Origin: Siphonodentalium dalli
Lineage: Eukaryota > Mollusca > Scaphopoda > Gadilida > Siphonodentaliidae
NCBI GenBank assembly: GCA_032622095.1
Contig: CP136065.1
Location: forward strand, 116,537,195 to 116,601,194
DNA length: 64,000 nucleotides
Reading direction: 5' to 3'
A program made the translations under genes and the position numbers. Positions within the stretch are counted from its first letter, which is position 1; every line of letters starts with the position of its first letter. Shown one piece after another: positions 35,301-41,534 of this stretch. A model generated the notes under the pieces. That model ran no database searches. It saw nothing but the letters and a program-made list of their open reading frames with translations, and was not told the origin of the DNA.

Positions 35301-37722
35301 TCTAACTTCTCAATGTTGGTAATTATTTTTGACTTGACGTTGTCAATCCAATGATAATACATAATGTGTCTATTAGTCTTTTATAGAGTAACTGCACTTG
35401 ACACTAACATATATGTAAACGGCATGAGTGTGATTGAAGAATAAACACTCACCTGTGTGACCATTTCCGGGGAGCGAGATTCGCTTCGTGTTGTCAGGAT
35501 CTTCCTAATTTCAGGCGTCAAAGTAATCTGGATTTACAGGAATACAAACAGGAGCACTATCATTCAGATAAAATATAGCTGGCCAGTTTCAATTTCATGC
35601 CAGTTTTGTGAATAGTATACCAACGAACATTAAATATCCCATATGTATACAACGCTTGTGCCTATATATATGCCTCCGTTTCTAATTTCGATAGGCCAAG
35701 TCCATAGGTGTCATATATAGTTAGCCTATATGATCTTTCATAGTTCGGTCCTAGCCACACACTAACAATCTGACACAAGAAAACCATAACGCCCTCAAGA
35801 TGATAATATTATTAGACATTTCAGTATAGAAATTATAATATAAAATATATTGGTTTCATGAATGCACCACCTCAGAATTCCCTTAAAACAAATAATCCTT
35901 CAAATTATCATAACAACTACGGCAAAATATTATCACTGCAGGTTTCTCATTTACCACACCAGAAAACCTCTAAATGCGGACCAAAAATCTAATAATCGGA
36001 TTAAATAATATACACACCCGATACTTCGCAATACGACCTTGTGTCTATATTCCAACTGAGACATATTTCATCAGCAATGTTAGCTATTACATTATGCATT
36101 GTTCCCGCAATAAAATCTCCAAGAGTATTTTCTTAGTAAGAAAATGGTTTCTCAAATGAAAGATATATTTCTGGTTTTTTCTTGTTTCAAGTTTTTTTTT
36201 GTAAGTTAAGAAATAATTTAAGAAATAATAGAAAATATTTCTAAACCAAGAATTAATTGTTATTTGCAAATTACTGCTATAGTGGAATAGTTGTTAAAAG
36301 TCCAATGAGAGCGAAATTGTGATCAAAACTTTATGGTAAACACTGGAAAAGGTCCAACACGTTGATTAGATATTCCATGGACCCTGACATTTTGAAAAAT
36401 ATATATTTTGGGCAATCTGTTTTTGGCCAGGTACAGACCAGCGAGCACATGTACGATGGCTTTACTTTTACAATTGTGTTGTCTATGACTATACATTTTA
36501 AACTTGAAGCATCGCAATTGTGGTTTGAGGTCATTACAGGTATGATCAGAAATCCAGCTTTATGTTTCCTATTTTTGTAGATCAGGTCAGGACAAATTTG
36601 TTCAACAGTTCCGTGCGGTAGACAGCTGTATTTCTTCTTGCGGTGCCAACCCAGTCAATATTTCAGTCTGGTGAATATTGTAGCTCATGGGTTCCCAACG
36701 CAAGCTCTGCTGGTATTCAAGGCATTGTGGTGAGCAACCATACAAGGTGATCCCAAAAGTCTTTTAATAAGAAGAGATCCAGATGTCATACATTTCTTGA
36801 TAATTTCAATCAGATAACCAGTGCTGATTTCAACTGCTCAGTGACAATTGCATTGCATTACTATAACATTCTACATTGATGCAGGCTAGAATAAAACTCG
36901 ATTCACACAGTCAACACTAATCACAATAAATTAAAACGAACATCAACAGAAACTGACGGAACAAACAATCTGAAACACAATGCAGAGGTAAATATATAGG
37001 CGACTGCATGATGGATCGAGCCAATTTAGCCGGCGGCCGTCTTTAAGCATTGCAAAACCGATGCAAACCTTGAGCTCACGCGACCACAGCGATGTCACTT
37101 TAATAATATAGGGTCGTACAGTGGGTACTTTGATCAACCTAATCATACAAATCACATGCGCGCATGTCGTAGTGCACATATGACTTTGTCCAATACATCA
37201 AAAATTATTTTGGAATGAAAACTTTACAAGTTATAGCACCTGTGTTGTAATAGTACTCATTCGTCATATATACAGAATGCAGTTTGCTGGCAATGTTGAA
37301 TAACTCACCGAAGATACATGTTTTAACCATGTATGCGTTCAGAATATCAATGTATTATTCCACAAACATATTTTACCATTATCGGTCACCTTTTATTCAC
37401 AAATAAACATATTTTACCATTGTCGGTCACCTTTTCAGTTAAAGTATTATTTCTAAATATGACCTACGCTCTCTGTATTTTATGTAACAACTCAAATAAA
37501 GTAACTGAAATAAAAATGCCCCAAATTACTGACAATTCATACAAAAACAATAGAGTGCATATCTAAATTGGAGTTGAACTCACCTCTTTGCTTGTTCGGA
37601 AGTGATTCTTATCGAAAACCAATCCGTCAGCATCCAAAGCTGAGTTAGGTTTCGATGTCTGAATGTCACACGCAATGTCCACAAATGATCGCAGCTCCTC
37701 TTCTAAAGAATTCCGTTGGCTC
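866..37722 (-). CDS. CNBD2-like cyclic nucleotide-binding domain gene (13 exons, partial)
   Basis: Thirteen minus-strand exons can be read at 37722-37584, 35527-35453, 27060-26972, 23912-23839, 23425-23337, 22746-22717, 21580-21429, 19065-19012, 15351-15291, 14111-13991, 3870-3773, 2902-2768 and 928-866. Each has AG and GT borders, and the phases of all twelve junctions match, giving 393 codons. The product has a helical N-terminal part, a cyclic-nucleotide-binding (CNB) beta-roll with motifs ILRQGH, FYFIISG and PRTATV, then a second, more divergent CNB-like segment (SEWIYVVKHG to GLNTMKFGD). Order and motifs resemble CNBD2, a cNMP-binding protein linked to sperm function in mammals. The usual FGE-L-A-L phosphate-binding cassette is replaced by FG-LYELDDNGNQ, so ligand binding may be altered. 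Both termini are missing. Introns are unusually long (up to 10 kb) and full of transposons. The family call is from remembered similarity. Confidence 0.85.
929..2767. repeat. Intron with inverted repeat and AAGATGGCCG-type repeat units
   Basis: Two arms of about 90-100 bp (1681-1782 and 2172-2260) are inverted copies sharing the stretch around GCTTGGGATATCGGTTGG, separated by about 390 bp, as in a foldback element. From about 2262 to 2720 three head-to-tail units of 140-170 bp follow. Each has an AAGATGGCCG..GGCCAT segment and then TGACTCGTTCCCATCT. Related fragments lie near 50,980-51,180 and 52,790-52,880. The region 929-1,600 shows nothing recognisable. Confidence 0.6.
2768..2902 (-). CDS. 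CNBD2-like exon
   Basis: 135 bp, 45 codons, phase 0 on both sides, after the pyrimidine-rich acceptor CTCTCTCGCTTCAG and before GTGAGTA. It encodes MLPEDSPLQKVLSPDSEYYF ... VYIMVERVYSKGFV. The acceptor was chosen among several nearby AGs because it has the best pyrimidine tract and keeps phase 0. Confidence 0.75.
3213..3308. repeat. Short hairpin
   Basis: Left arm 3213-3247 and right arm 3268-3308 are imperfect inverted copies (CAAAGTTCTGCAGTAGCATT against AATGCTACGTACTCCAGAAC). No target duplication is apparent. Confidence 0.6.
3773..3870 (-). CDS. CNBD2-like exon
   Basis: 98 bp, two bases plus 32 codons, between CATATAG and GTAAGC. It encodes RVNTGRKRQEVSYVSRELYE ... YYNKIRE. Its phase matches the previous exon across the 10-kb intron that holds the palindromic element. 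Confidence 0.8.
4188..4404. mobile_element. TA-flanked foldback MITE (family A)
   Basis: A 217-bp near-perfect palindrome with TACAG...CTGTA ends (TA plus CAGTAATGC). The arms meet at AAGCTCTCA/CTGAGAGCTT. The same terminal sequence occurs at 5714-5806, 8306-8635, 11134-11227 and 13865-13985. A TA duplication suits Tc1/mariner-type mobilisation, but that is inference; no transposase is present. Confidence 0.85.
4444..4449. repeat. Target-site duplication, left (ACTGAT)
   Basis: ACTGAT directly precedes the left terminus of the palindromic element and is repeated at 12493-12498. Confidence 0.85.
4495..4700. repeat. A-rich low-complexity tract near element end (mirrored at 12240-12447)
   Basis: A run of A-rich, C-poor sequence (repeated AAAACTTCAAAAA and TTTCAAAACCC motifs) lies about 45 bp inside each terminus of the palindromic element. 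It leaves a Lys/Phe-rich open frame of 62 codons that is not judged to be a gene. Confidence 0.6.
5595..5806 (+). pseudogene. Captured ATPase gene fragment joined to half a MITE (left arm)
   Basis: 5595-5713 repeats part of the ATPase gene (CCACAACAAC repeat, then AAGCGACATAACATCCTGCT through GAAGATTTTAT), with a few changes. It lies in plus orientation, opposite to the intact ATPase gene of the same arm. It runs straight into 5714-5806, which is one internally deleted arm of the family A MITE ending ...TTAGGGCATACCTGTA. The polyQ-coding CAA tract is included. The structure looks like a template switch or aberrant gap repair between the element's own gene and the MITE. Confidence 0.8.
5967..6054. 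repeat. 44-bp tandem duplication (mirrored at about 10886-10973)
   Basis: Two copies of a 44-bp unit (ACAATRGCAGTCATTGGTCA ... CAGCTCAGT) start at 5967 and 6011, with one visible difference. The same pair occurs inverted in the other arm. Confidence 0.85.
6406..8130 (-). CDS. Zinc-finger/polyQ/A32-like (FtsK-HerA) packaging ATPase, intact copy
   Basis: 574 residues. Residues 5-26 form a C2H2 finger (C-x2-C-x12-H-x4-H). A polyglutamine tract follows at about 41-62. The ATPase core has Walker A GPTSCGKT at 94-101, Walker B VILDDL at 166-171, then GSHHLNLS, YLVLFNNP and PYGYLLVDLK, which resemble Polinton/adintovirus-type A32 ATPases as I recall them. A region of degenerate Q/G/N-rich repeats follows, then a C2HC finger near 381-405 and an acidic stretch, ending in a basic helical segment. 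Known A32-type ATPases pump DNA into capsids; here no capsid gene is seen, so the present role is unknown. The start is the first ATG upstream of the finger. AATAAA lies a few bases after the stop (about 6395-6400). Confidence 0.85.
8306..8635. mobile_element. Family A foldback MITE at the symmetry centre
   Basis: TACAGTTATGCACTAAATAA ... TTATTTAGTGCATAACTGTA, 330 bp, arms 8306-8459 and 8482-8635. The outer 110 bp match the family A terminus. The inner 47 bp add a GC-rich stem (GCCGCCGGCGG...). The 22-nt loop (8460-8481) contains ACAAGCCATATTTCGG, a misplaced piece of the MITE's own arm (CAACAAGCCATATTTCCG), and is the only non-symmetric DNA at the centre. Confidence 0.9.
8811..10534 (+). pseudogene. 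Zinc-finger/polyQ/A32-like ATPase, frameshifted copy
   Basis: Mirror copy of the intact gene in the other arm. It has one glutamine codon fewer and a 2-bp TA insertion in GGTAGTATAGAACGG at about 10167-10174. This shifts the frame after residue 449 or so and ends translation at 10238 (475 residues). The remaining C-terminal 105 codons stay open at 10217-10534. Walker A, Walker B and both fingers lie before the break, so a truncated ATPase could still be made. One codon differs from the left copy (His for Tyr, near 10066). AATAAA follows at 10540-10545. Confidence 0.85.
11134..11344 (-). pseudogene. Captured ATPase gene fragment joined to half a MITE (right arm)
   Basis: Mirror image of 5595-5806. 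The MITE half is 11134-11226 and the gene fragment with the GTT/CAA tract is 11227-11344. Its presence in both arms shows that it formed before the palindrome. Confidence 0.8.
12493..12498. repeat. Target-site duplication, right (ACTGAT)
   Basis: ACTGAT directly follows the right terminus and matches 4444-4449. Confidence 0.85.
12837..13594. mobile_element. TTAA-type non-autonomous element
   Basis: The ends are inverted: TCAAAGATGGCCTATCTCTT at 12837 and AAGAGATAGACCATCTTTAA ending at 13594. Similarity extends about 65 bp, through the GTTTCCRGGGTAT segment. The interior 12960-13345 is a divergent direct copy of 20940-21319. The right end has TTAA; the left TCAA looks like a mutated TTAA. Confidence 0.65.
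13865..13985. mobile_element. Internally deleted family A MITE next to a splice donor
   Basis: 121 bp from TACAGTAATGTCC to GGGCATTACTGTA, one full arm plus about 13 bp of the other. Its right TA and CAG lie at positions 6-10 of the intron that follows exon 14111-13991. Confidence 0.85.
13991..14111 (-). CDS. CNBD2-like exon
   Basis: 121 bp, 40 codons plus one base, acceptor TTGATAG. It encodes GTVDVMKKLKAVRPRS ... YPSMGIEKH. The donor is GTAAGTACAG, in which TACAG is the terminus of an inserted MITE (13865-13985), so the intron is transposon sequence from about its sixth base. Confidence 0.85.
14112..15290. repeat. Intron: degenerate ACTC/ACTG microsatellite split by a foldback
   Basis: Imperfect CACTCACTGACTCATTCACT-type repeats run from about 14,600 to 14,690 and resume at about 15,105-15,235. 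The foldback at 14694-15098 interrupts them. The section 14,112-14,550 shows nothing recognisable. Confidence 0.7.
14694..15098. mobile_element. GGGCCACTT foldback element, copy 1
   Basis: Ends TAGAATACTATCAGGGCCAC and GTGGCTCATATAGAATATTC are imperfect inverted copies, flanked by TA on both sides (14692-14693 and 15099-15100). The interior carries GAAAGCGACA, GCTTTCGGTG and ACATGCGA motifs in both orientations. A second copy lies at 52362-52690. Confidence 0.7.
15291..15351 (-). CDS. CNBD2-like exon, start of second CNB-like segment
   Basis: 61 bp, one base plus 20 codons, between TTATTCCAG and GTGAGTATAAG. It encodes RGNLVTENVNDSEWIYVVKH, matching the RGT-V-x-S-x-WI-V-x-G strand pattern of the second CNBD2 domain. 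It lies between a degenerate ACTC microsatellite and a C26 run. Confidence 0.85.
15456..15481. repeat. Poly-C run (26 nt)
   Basis: Uninterrupted C tract. Other long C or G runs occur at 18,846-18,854, 19,358-19,369, 33,821-33,835, 41,891-41,906 and 50,758-50,770. Confidence 0.9.
15969..16260. repeat. Array of ten short palindromes (TTATTGCRCTTAAGYGCAATAA)
   Basis: Ten units of about 30 bp, each a near-palindrome centred on CTTAAG and mostly joined by AGATATTCC. Centres lie near 15979, 16011, 16037, 16066, 16097, 16127, 16157, 16189, 16219 and 16248. Substitutions often affect both halves or only outer bases, leaving CTTAAG nearly always intact. Confidence 0.9.
16472..16625. mobile_element. 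Hairpin MITE
   Basis: 154 bp, ends TACAGTTGT and ACAACTGT. Arms pair over GAGACACAGGGATTTGTTGG and CGACAAATCCCAGTGTCTC and further in. No clear duplication was seen. Confidence 0.65.
16637..16715. repeat. 19-bp minisatellite, four copies
   Basis: AAATGAGTACACGCCTGCT is repeated four times head to tail; the last copy has an ACACACC variant. It lies just right of the hairpin MITE. Confidence 0.9.
16791..17769. repeat. Dispersed repeat with CGTC(CGTC)n and TATACGCCC ends
   Basis: It begins TTTATACGCCCTTTTGAAAA and ends with GGGCGTATATTGCACGCCC..CTTGTTA, so the ends are inverted over TATACGCCC. Near 16,850-16,885 it has CGTCCGTCCG repeats. The middle repeats a unit of about 160-200 bp (GTTGTCCGGATGATAACTTT ... 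AGAGTTATGCCCCTT) four times. A diverged fragment lies at about 21,650-22,210. Confidence 0.7.
17770..19011. repeat. Intron with fragment of a dispersed repeat
   Basis: About 18,300-18,830 contains repeated pieces with ATCTGAGGTCAAAGACGCCT, ACGGGTCAATTTATCCCC and GTTTGGTCGCC motifs. The same family recurs at about 41,860-42,420. The rest shows nothing recognisable. Confidence 0.55.
19012..19065 (-). CDS. CNBD2-like exon
   Basis: 54 bp (1 + 51 + 2) between GACAG and GTGAGT, encoding WPLAELYEQGSCMLHFF. It joins the first CNB domain to the second CNB-like segment. Both junction codons (AGG and AAG) restore arginine and lysine across the introns. Confidence 0.8.
19933..20343. mobile_element. TTAA-flanked MITE
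   Basis: TTAA at 19933-19936 and 20340-20343. Terminal repeats GAGGGGGGTAAAGTGGCAAC and GATGGAGGTAAAGTGGCAAC (right end complemented) extend about 55 bp into TTCAGTGTTAATTTT. TTAA duplications are typical of piggyBac and Kolobok superfamilies. Confidence 0.8.
20867..21319. mobile_element. TTAA-type MITE with GGTACTCAATCC ends
   Basis: TTAAAGGTACTCAATCCAAT at the left and ATCGGATTGAGTACCTTTAG at the right. The right duplication reads TTAG. Its interior matches 12960-13345 (GATGAAGATGGATAACTCTA, GGGGACCATCGAATC), and a fragment of its left part occurs at about 19,155-19,320. Confidence 0.75.
21429..21580 (-). CDS. CNBD2-like exon, phosphate-binding cassette and C-helix
   Basis: 152 bp, phase 0 start after GGACAG, ending with two bases before GTAATG. 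It encodes DVGHIFNDPRTATVES and MELLMVERDDFYRIF. PRTATV is the conserved cassette arginine region, and the ELL-V-R-DDF strand is typical of CNB domains. Confidence 0.9.
21650..22716. repeat. Intron with diverged copy of the 16.8-kb repeat
   Basis: 21,650-22,210 resembles the unit of 16791-17769 (CGCCCATTTTTACCAGAGTT, TGTCCGGATGATAACT). The section 22,211-22,716 shows nothing recognisable. Confidence 0.5.
22717..22746 (-). CDS. CNBD2-like micro-exon (30 bp)
   Basis: Ten codons, LYELDDNGNQ, between TTTCAG and GTGAGT, phase 0 on both sides. It replaces the canonical E-L-A-L part of the phosphate-binding cassette with an acidic insert. The call rests on splice sites and phase agreement with both neighbours, because the exon is too short to recognise alone. 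Confidence 0.75.
23337..23425 (-). CDS. CNBD2-like exon, central CNB strands
   Basis: 89 bp, two bases plus 29 codons, between ACTAG and GTGAGTACC. It encodes AYVKKVIVTAEK ... IARLTKGQTFG. The glycine-phenylalanine-glycine end is where the phosphate-binding cassette begins in CNB domains. Confidence 0.85.
23839..23912 (-). CDS. CNBD2-like exon, first CNB beta strands
   Basis: 74 bp, taking one base from the previous codon and leaving one base. It encodes KKPILRQGHIPECFYFIISG, the classic start of a cyclic-nucleotide-binding domain (I-R-x-G ... FY-I-x-G). Borders are CTATAG and GTGAGT. Confidence 0.9.
24372..26173. mobile_element. Foldback transposon with 3-bp TSD, copy 1
   Basis: Ends TAATCTGGTCGATAAACTAA and TTTATCGACCAGACTA, flanked by GTA at 24369-24371 and 26174-26176. 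The inverted arms are about 700 bp each (for example AAGATGGCGGCCAAAATGG at 24,610 and GGCGGCCATCTTGG at 25,882), leaving a spacer of about 400 bp. No transposase is visible. Three-bp duplications occur in Harbinger and CACTA superfamilies, so the class is open. Confidence 0.8.
26254..26273. repeat. Short telomere-like repeat
   Basis: CCCTAGCCCTAACCCTAA, about three units of the TTAGGG complement. Too short for a functional claim. Confidence 0.5.
26468..26867. mobile_element. MITE-like inverted repeat
   Basis: TATAACTTGTAACGTGTGTT at the left and AACACACGTTACAAGTTA at the right. Further inward TCACGTGG and CACGTGA also pair. About 400 bp in all; no clear duplication was seen. Confidence 0.65.
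26972..27060 (-). CDS. CNBD2-like exon
   Basis: 89 bp, starting in phase 0 after TTTGAAG and ending with two bases before GTGAGT. It encodes the helix leading into the CNB fold (ALESLSEYPVDTQEKL, then GVAWYT). The left end of the 8-bp-TSD transposon at 27186 lies only 125 bp from its acceptor. Confidence 0.85.
28296..31850. mobile_element. Long-TIR transposon with 5-bp TSD (middle level of the nest)
   Basis: Left arm 28296-28971 and right arm about 31175-31850 are inverted copies of about 675 bp with few differences. The termini are CACACTGACCAACCGTTTCC and its complement. GTATT flanks both ends (28291-28295 and 31851-31855). A CAC start with a 5-bp duplication recalls Transib/RAG-like elements, but no transposase is present, so this is inference. 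Open frames in the arms are shadows of the repeat. Confidence 0.85.
30349..30858. mobile_element. TTAA-flanked MITE (inner level of the nest)
   Basis: TTAAAGGTACGGTTGGCCTT at the left; AAGGCTAACCCGACGGTACC then TTTAA at the right. It is an inverted-orientation relative of 56436-56935, sharing the interior (AGCAAGAGCCTGATTGTGTT in one, its complement in the other). Confidence 0.85.
32659..33621. repeat. Dispersed and tandem repeats with TTGGAAATTTCCAA
   Basis: About 32,659-32,870 recurs as direct copies at 35,776-35,980 and in part at 33,955-34,030 (AAAATATATTGGTT ... CTCAGAATTCC). From 32,870 to 33,520 segments with GGTCATCAGTTGGAAATTTT and the palindrome TTGGAAATTTCCAA recur several times at about 100-250 bp spacing. 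Confidence 0.65.
33328..33360. repeat. Perfect 15-bp-arm palindrome
   Basis: CACACCGGGCCGACC, CAT, GGTCGGCCCGGTGTG. A damaged copy lies at about 33,585-33,620. Confidence 0.9.
34869..37583. other. Intron around exon 35453-35527
   Basis: Apart from the exon, it holds a direct copy of the 32.66-kb repeat (35,776-35,980) and a tandem duplication of about 43 bp at 37,363-37,437 (ACATATTTTACCATTRTCGG). Nothing else is recognisable. Confidence 0.5.
35453..35527 (-). CDS. CNBD2-like exon
   Basis: 75 bp, 25 codons, phase 0 at both ends, between AATCCAG and GTGAGTG. It encodes ITLTPEIRKILTTRSES and on to VTQ, matching the LTPE..IL..R segment that precedes the CNB domain in CNBD2-type proteins. Confidence 0.85.
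37584..37722 (-). CDS. CNBD2-like exon (most upstream firmly placed)
   Basis: 139 bp between acceptor TTCTAG and donor GTGAGT. It opens with one base completing a codon (phase 2) and then encodes 46 residues, including LEEELRSFVDIACD and ending FRTSKE. The following exon starts in phase 0, as required. The exon that must precede it (ending in phase 2) was not found in the window. Confidence 0.8.
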
Positions 37723-37792
37723 CTAGAACATTCACGATTGCGTATATACAGAGGATTCCCAGCGAATTATGTTGGGAACTTGGGATATAATA

Positions 37793-38836
37793 TTACCCTG
37801 ACACCATAGCGTATATATGCTGAAACCTATGAGTTGCGTGTAAAAAATACGCACCAAAACACAAGCGAAATCAACAATTTTGTCAATTTGTAACCTATTC
37901 GACATATATGGGTTGCGTGTGAGTTGCGTGTGGGTTGCGTGTGGGTTGCGAACTGAACTTATGATCCTCCAATATCTGCGATCACCGGCGTACGAGTTGC
38001 GTGCGAGTTGCGTGTGAGTTGCGTGCAGAACTTACGAGTTGCGTTCAAAACTTACAAGTTGCGTTTGACCTGCGTGCTAGTTGCGTGGTATTGCGAATAT
38101 CTGTCATGTGATAAAAACCTATAAAAGCTGAGCCGATTCATTATTTTCTTCAGTACTGATTTGGTCATCGAAGAGTTAACATGTGGGAAGCTACCAAGAA
38201 ATCAGATAAAAGGGACCCCAAAAGTGATGTCAAAACTACTGAAACAGCTTCCCGTGGCCGTGACACGGATCTAGAAAAGGCCCACTATTTATACCATTTC
38301 TCAACACGCATGTAGTACGCAACTCACACGCAACTAATAGGTTGGATACACAGGGCATGGCATAGGTTGGGGATACGCTGGGAATAAGCACAATAGGTTG
38401 GGGGTACGCTACACACGCAAGAGGATCGCAACAGGCACGCAACACGATCGCAAAATGATCGCAACAGGTACGTAACACATTCGCAGCATGTATACGGTAC
38501 CAAAACCTGGCCAGATACCTCAAATTTGGACCTGCGATCACCTGCGTTCATAACTTATGAGTTGCGTACCTGTTGCGATAGTGTTGCGTGCGTAGCGTAC
38601 CTATTGCGTCCCTGTTGCGTATAAATTGATCGCAGGCATCCGCAAAGAATTATTGAACATGTTCAAAATTTCCGAACTTACTCTGCGTGTATCTGCGATC
38701 ACATGCGTGCTTGTTGCGTACTTCAAACCTATAAAACTTATTAGTTGCGTGTGAGTTGCGTTCGGAACTTATGACCACTATTTTTTATTCGCAACCATAC
38801 GCAACTGGTGATCGCTATGCATGGTGTGAGGGTAAC
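37793..38836. mobile_element. Element with clustered GAGTTGCGTG subterminal repeats
   Basis: TTACCCTGACACCATAGCG at the left and the complement of TTACCCTCACACCATGCATA at the right form the ends. Between them more than twenty copies of GAGTTGCGTG-like motifs occur, direct on the left (37,830-38,100), largely inverted at 38,305-38,480, and direct again to the right. Clustered subterminal motifs resemble transposase-binding sites. No coding sequence is visible. A TA flank is possible but not convincing. Confidence 0.65.
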
Positions 38837-39332
38837 TTAAGATTTTATGAAACGAGTTTGATGCCTAGAATAGTTTAAGTTTGGTTAAATTTAGTCGACA
38901 CGGTTCTCAAACAATCTGATATGTAATATGAAGAACAAAATTAAAAACGAAATTAAACTCGGAGAACACAATACAAAACATTGCCTCTTTGTAATGTATA
39001 TCATAGAAATGAATGGAATTTTGGTAAGTCAGTGCCGCTTAATGTGTCACTCTCAACACAATAAGTGCCGAAGGGTCCACATGTTTGGAAAATATACTGT
39101 TCAAGGGTACACAAGTTTTGAAATCTCTGTCGAAATGACGTTTAGTTTTCGAGTCTGCCACATGCAATGTTGAAGTAACTGTATTTGAACCGATATAAAC
39201 ATCTATGTATATTTCAGCACATGTTCAAAACCTGTGTACCCTTCAGCACGCTTTTATATATGTGAGAGTGACTCCCGTCAGCACCAGTTACTGTACTGCA
39301 ATGCCATATAGTCGAAATCCATTCTCGCACGA

Positions 39333-41531
39333 TAGTCTGGTTGATAAACTAAAATTTTATGGTCAACCTAGAAAAAATTTGGACTAAGTTGGTTTCTATT
39401 CCATTTTGAAGAGGAATATATCCTCTATAACATATCCAAAATCCGCTAAAATCCGCTTTGAGAATTTTCTGTAATACAAGATGGCGTCCATGGTGGCAGT
39501 TGGTATAGAAAAATCCTGAATTTCGGTGATAGGTGCGCCAACAAATACCAAATTAGTAATAAAATAAAATCCACACAAACAATCCTTAGTCGTAAACCAT
39601 ATCGGTAGAATGTCTGTCCAAAATGGCCGCCAAAATGGACAAAATCGAATGAAATTTATAATTTGCGGAAAATTGAATAGCTGGTTATACAAGAACGAAC
39701 AGGCCGTCGAATTATACGAGGAAGAATGATTTCAGAGTATAAGGGGAGCTATTAATAATAGTATGTAAGAATTCTCTCAAATTTATCTCGAGAGAGAGAG
39801 CAACCGAAAGCCAGGTCTCATACAACGATTGAATGTGGACTTTTTGGGCGCCAAGAAATAGAAGAATAACGCAGTTTTATCTGTACTGTGTATCTTGAAT
39901 AGTGTAATATATGTGTATTAAAACAGTTAAATGTGATCTAATAGGGATGTACTCATTGTGTGGCCTTTTCTAGAAGCAGAAATATATGTAATGAAAACAG
40001 TCTCACGAATGTGACCGATAATCATTTATTTTTGAATCTACAACACACAGTCTGTCAAAATTTACTACTATAGAACAGTATGAGAGCTATTCATATGGTA
40101 CTAGGTAAAATGTGTAGATCCTATTGTCCGTGTCTTAAAATAGTAGTCATAGTTGCCTCCGGTCAAGTGATTAAACACGAATATTTCATTTTTATCACAC
40201 AAATACATGGTGGTATACCATGAACGCAATTTATCAAAATACAAAGGATTACAATAGACTATCTTCAATAAATTCTCAACATAACCCAATTTGCCTACAT
40301 GCTCTATGGCAGAGACTGTCTTTATACCTGGAAATTATGTGCACTTAAATGCACTAAGGCCACATATACGCGAAACGTACGACCTTTTCTGCAACCGCAT
40401 CGCCGCGTTTACCCATTCTCCCTAATGTTACACATATCTGCTGCATACAAAACCATAGATAGCAACATTGAGTGAATGGTAAACGCAGAACTAATAACTG
40501 TAAACGCTGATGACCTGATATTTAGCGCAAGTATGTGGGTGGCAATGGTAACATAATTTCAAACAACAAGATACTGACAACTAATAGTGTGTATTGCGTG
40601 GTACATATTTATGTTGTAAAGTGTCGATTGAAGTAATTTGAACATAATTGACTACTAAGAAACCGGTTTGGGAGCACCATGAAAATTATTACTAAATAAA
40701 ATGTACGATGTACAGTCTCTTCGATCTAGTGAGATAGGGTACTATTCTGTTGAAGAGATAAGTGTTTCTTGACAGTATAATCAGCATTACGACATACGTG
40801 TATGGTTTATTGTCACGGAGAGTGTTGAAAATTCTGGAAATATAACTAGTATTTACACAAATAGGATGGGCACTTCAGTTTCTGCTTTACATTCAATAAT
40901 TAATCACCATTCCAAAAGGAAACTACCACGCACTGTGTGACGAAATATTACTTCGTGTGTTGCATGCCCAAAATAACTTATTTTGGTCCGACTGTTGGAT
41001 GTATTCTAATAAGAAAACCCGAACGTAAATCATTGGGTTAACGTGCGTAGCAGTGATCGATAACTCATTCAGATATATCTGTTTTAATTATATGTGTACC
41101 TTTAAAGATATATAACAACATTCTTGTAAATTACAAATGTGTATTTTCGCTTATAGGGGGTTATCCAATATGTTGCTTTCATCGTAGCATGGATTGTAGT
41201 TGCGGCCATTTTGACAGCCATTTCATCGCCGCGAATGCATTGTTTTCTGTCCTTGTCACTCTATTCGCCCCCTATACTCTTTTACACAAACTGGTATATA
41301 TCGGATGGAGGATTAATGCGTTCTGGTGTCGCCGATGCGGGATATTGTAGAAAAACGTACTTCGCAAGGTCGAAAAAAGAGCATTTTTTAAAATCTCTGT
41401 AAAAAAGTTTGCTCAAAGCGGATTTTAGCGGATTTTGAATATGTTGCAGAGGAAATATTCCTCTTCAAAACGGAATAAAAACCAACTTAGTCCAAATTTT
41501 TTCTAGGTCAAACCTTTTATCGACCAGACTA
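39333..41531. mobile_element. Foldback transposon with 3-bp TSD, copy 2
   Basis: Ends TAGTCTGGTTGATAAACTAA and TTTATCGACCAGACTA, flanked by CGA at 39330-39332 and 41532-41534. The outer 150 bp match copy 1 (24372-26173), including the GCGGATTTTAGCGGATTTT segment at the right. The middle differs from copy 1. Confidence 0.8.
40101..40327 (-). CDS. Exon-like ORF inside the foldback (uncertain)
   Basis: After a possible acceptor AATTTCCAG an open frame of 75 codons runs to TAG, with fairly protein-like composition (GYVENLLKIVYCNPLYFDKL, then YTTMYLCDKNEIFVF). I do not recognise it. It lies inside copy 2 of the foldback and could be captured host sequence or chance. Confidence 0.25.
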
Positions 41532-41534
41532 CGA

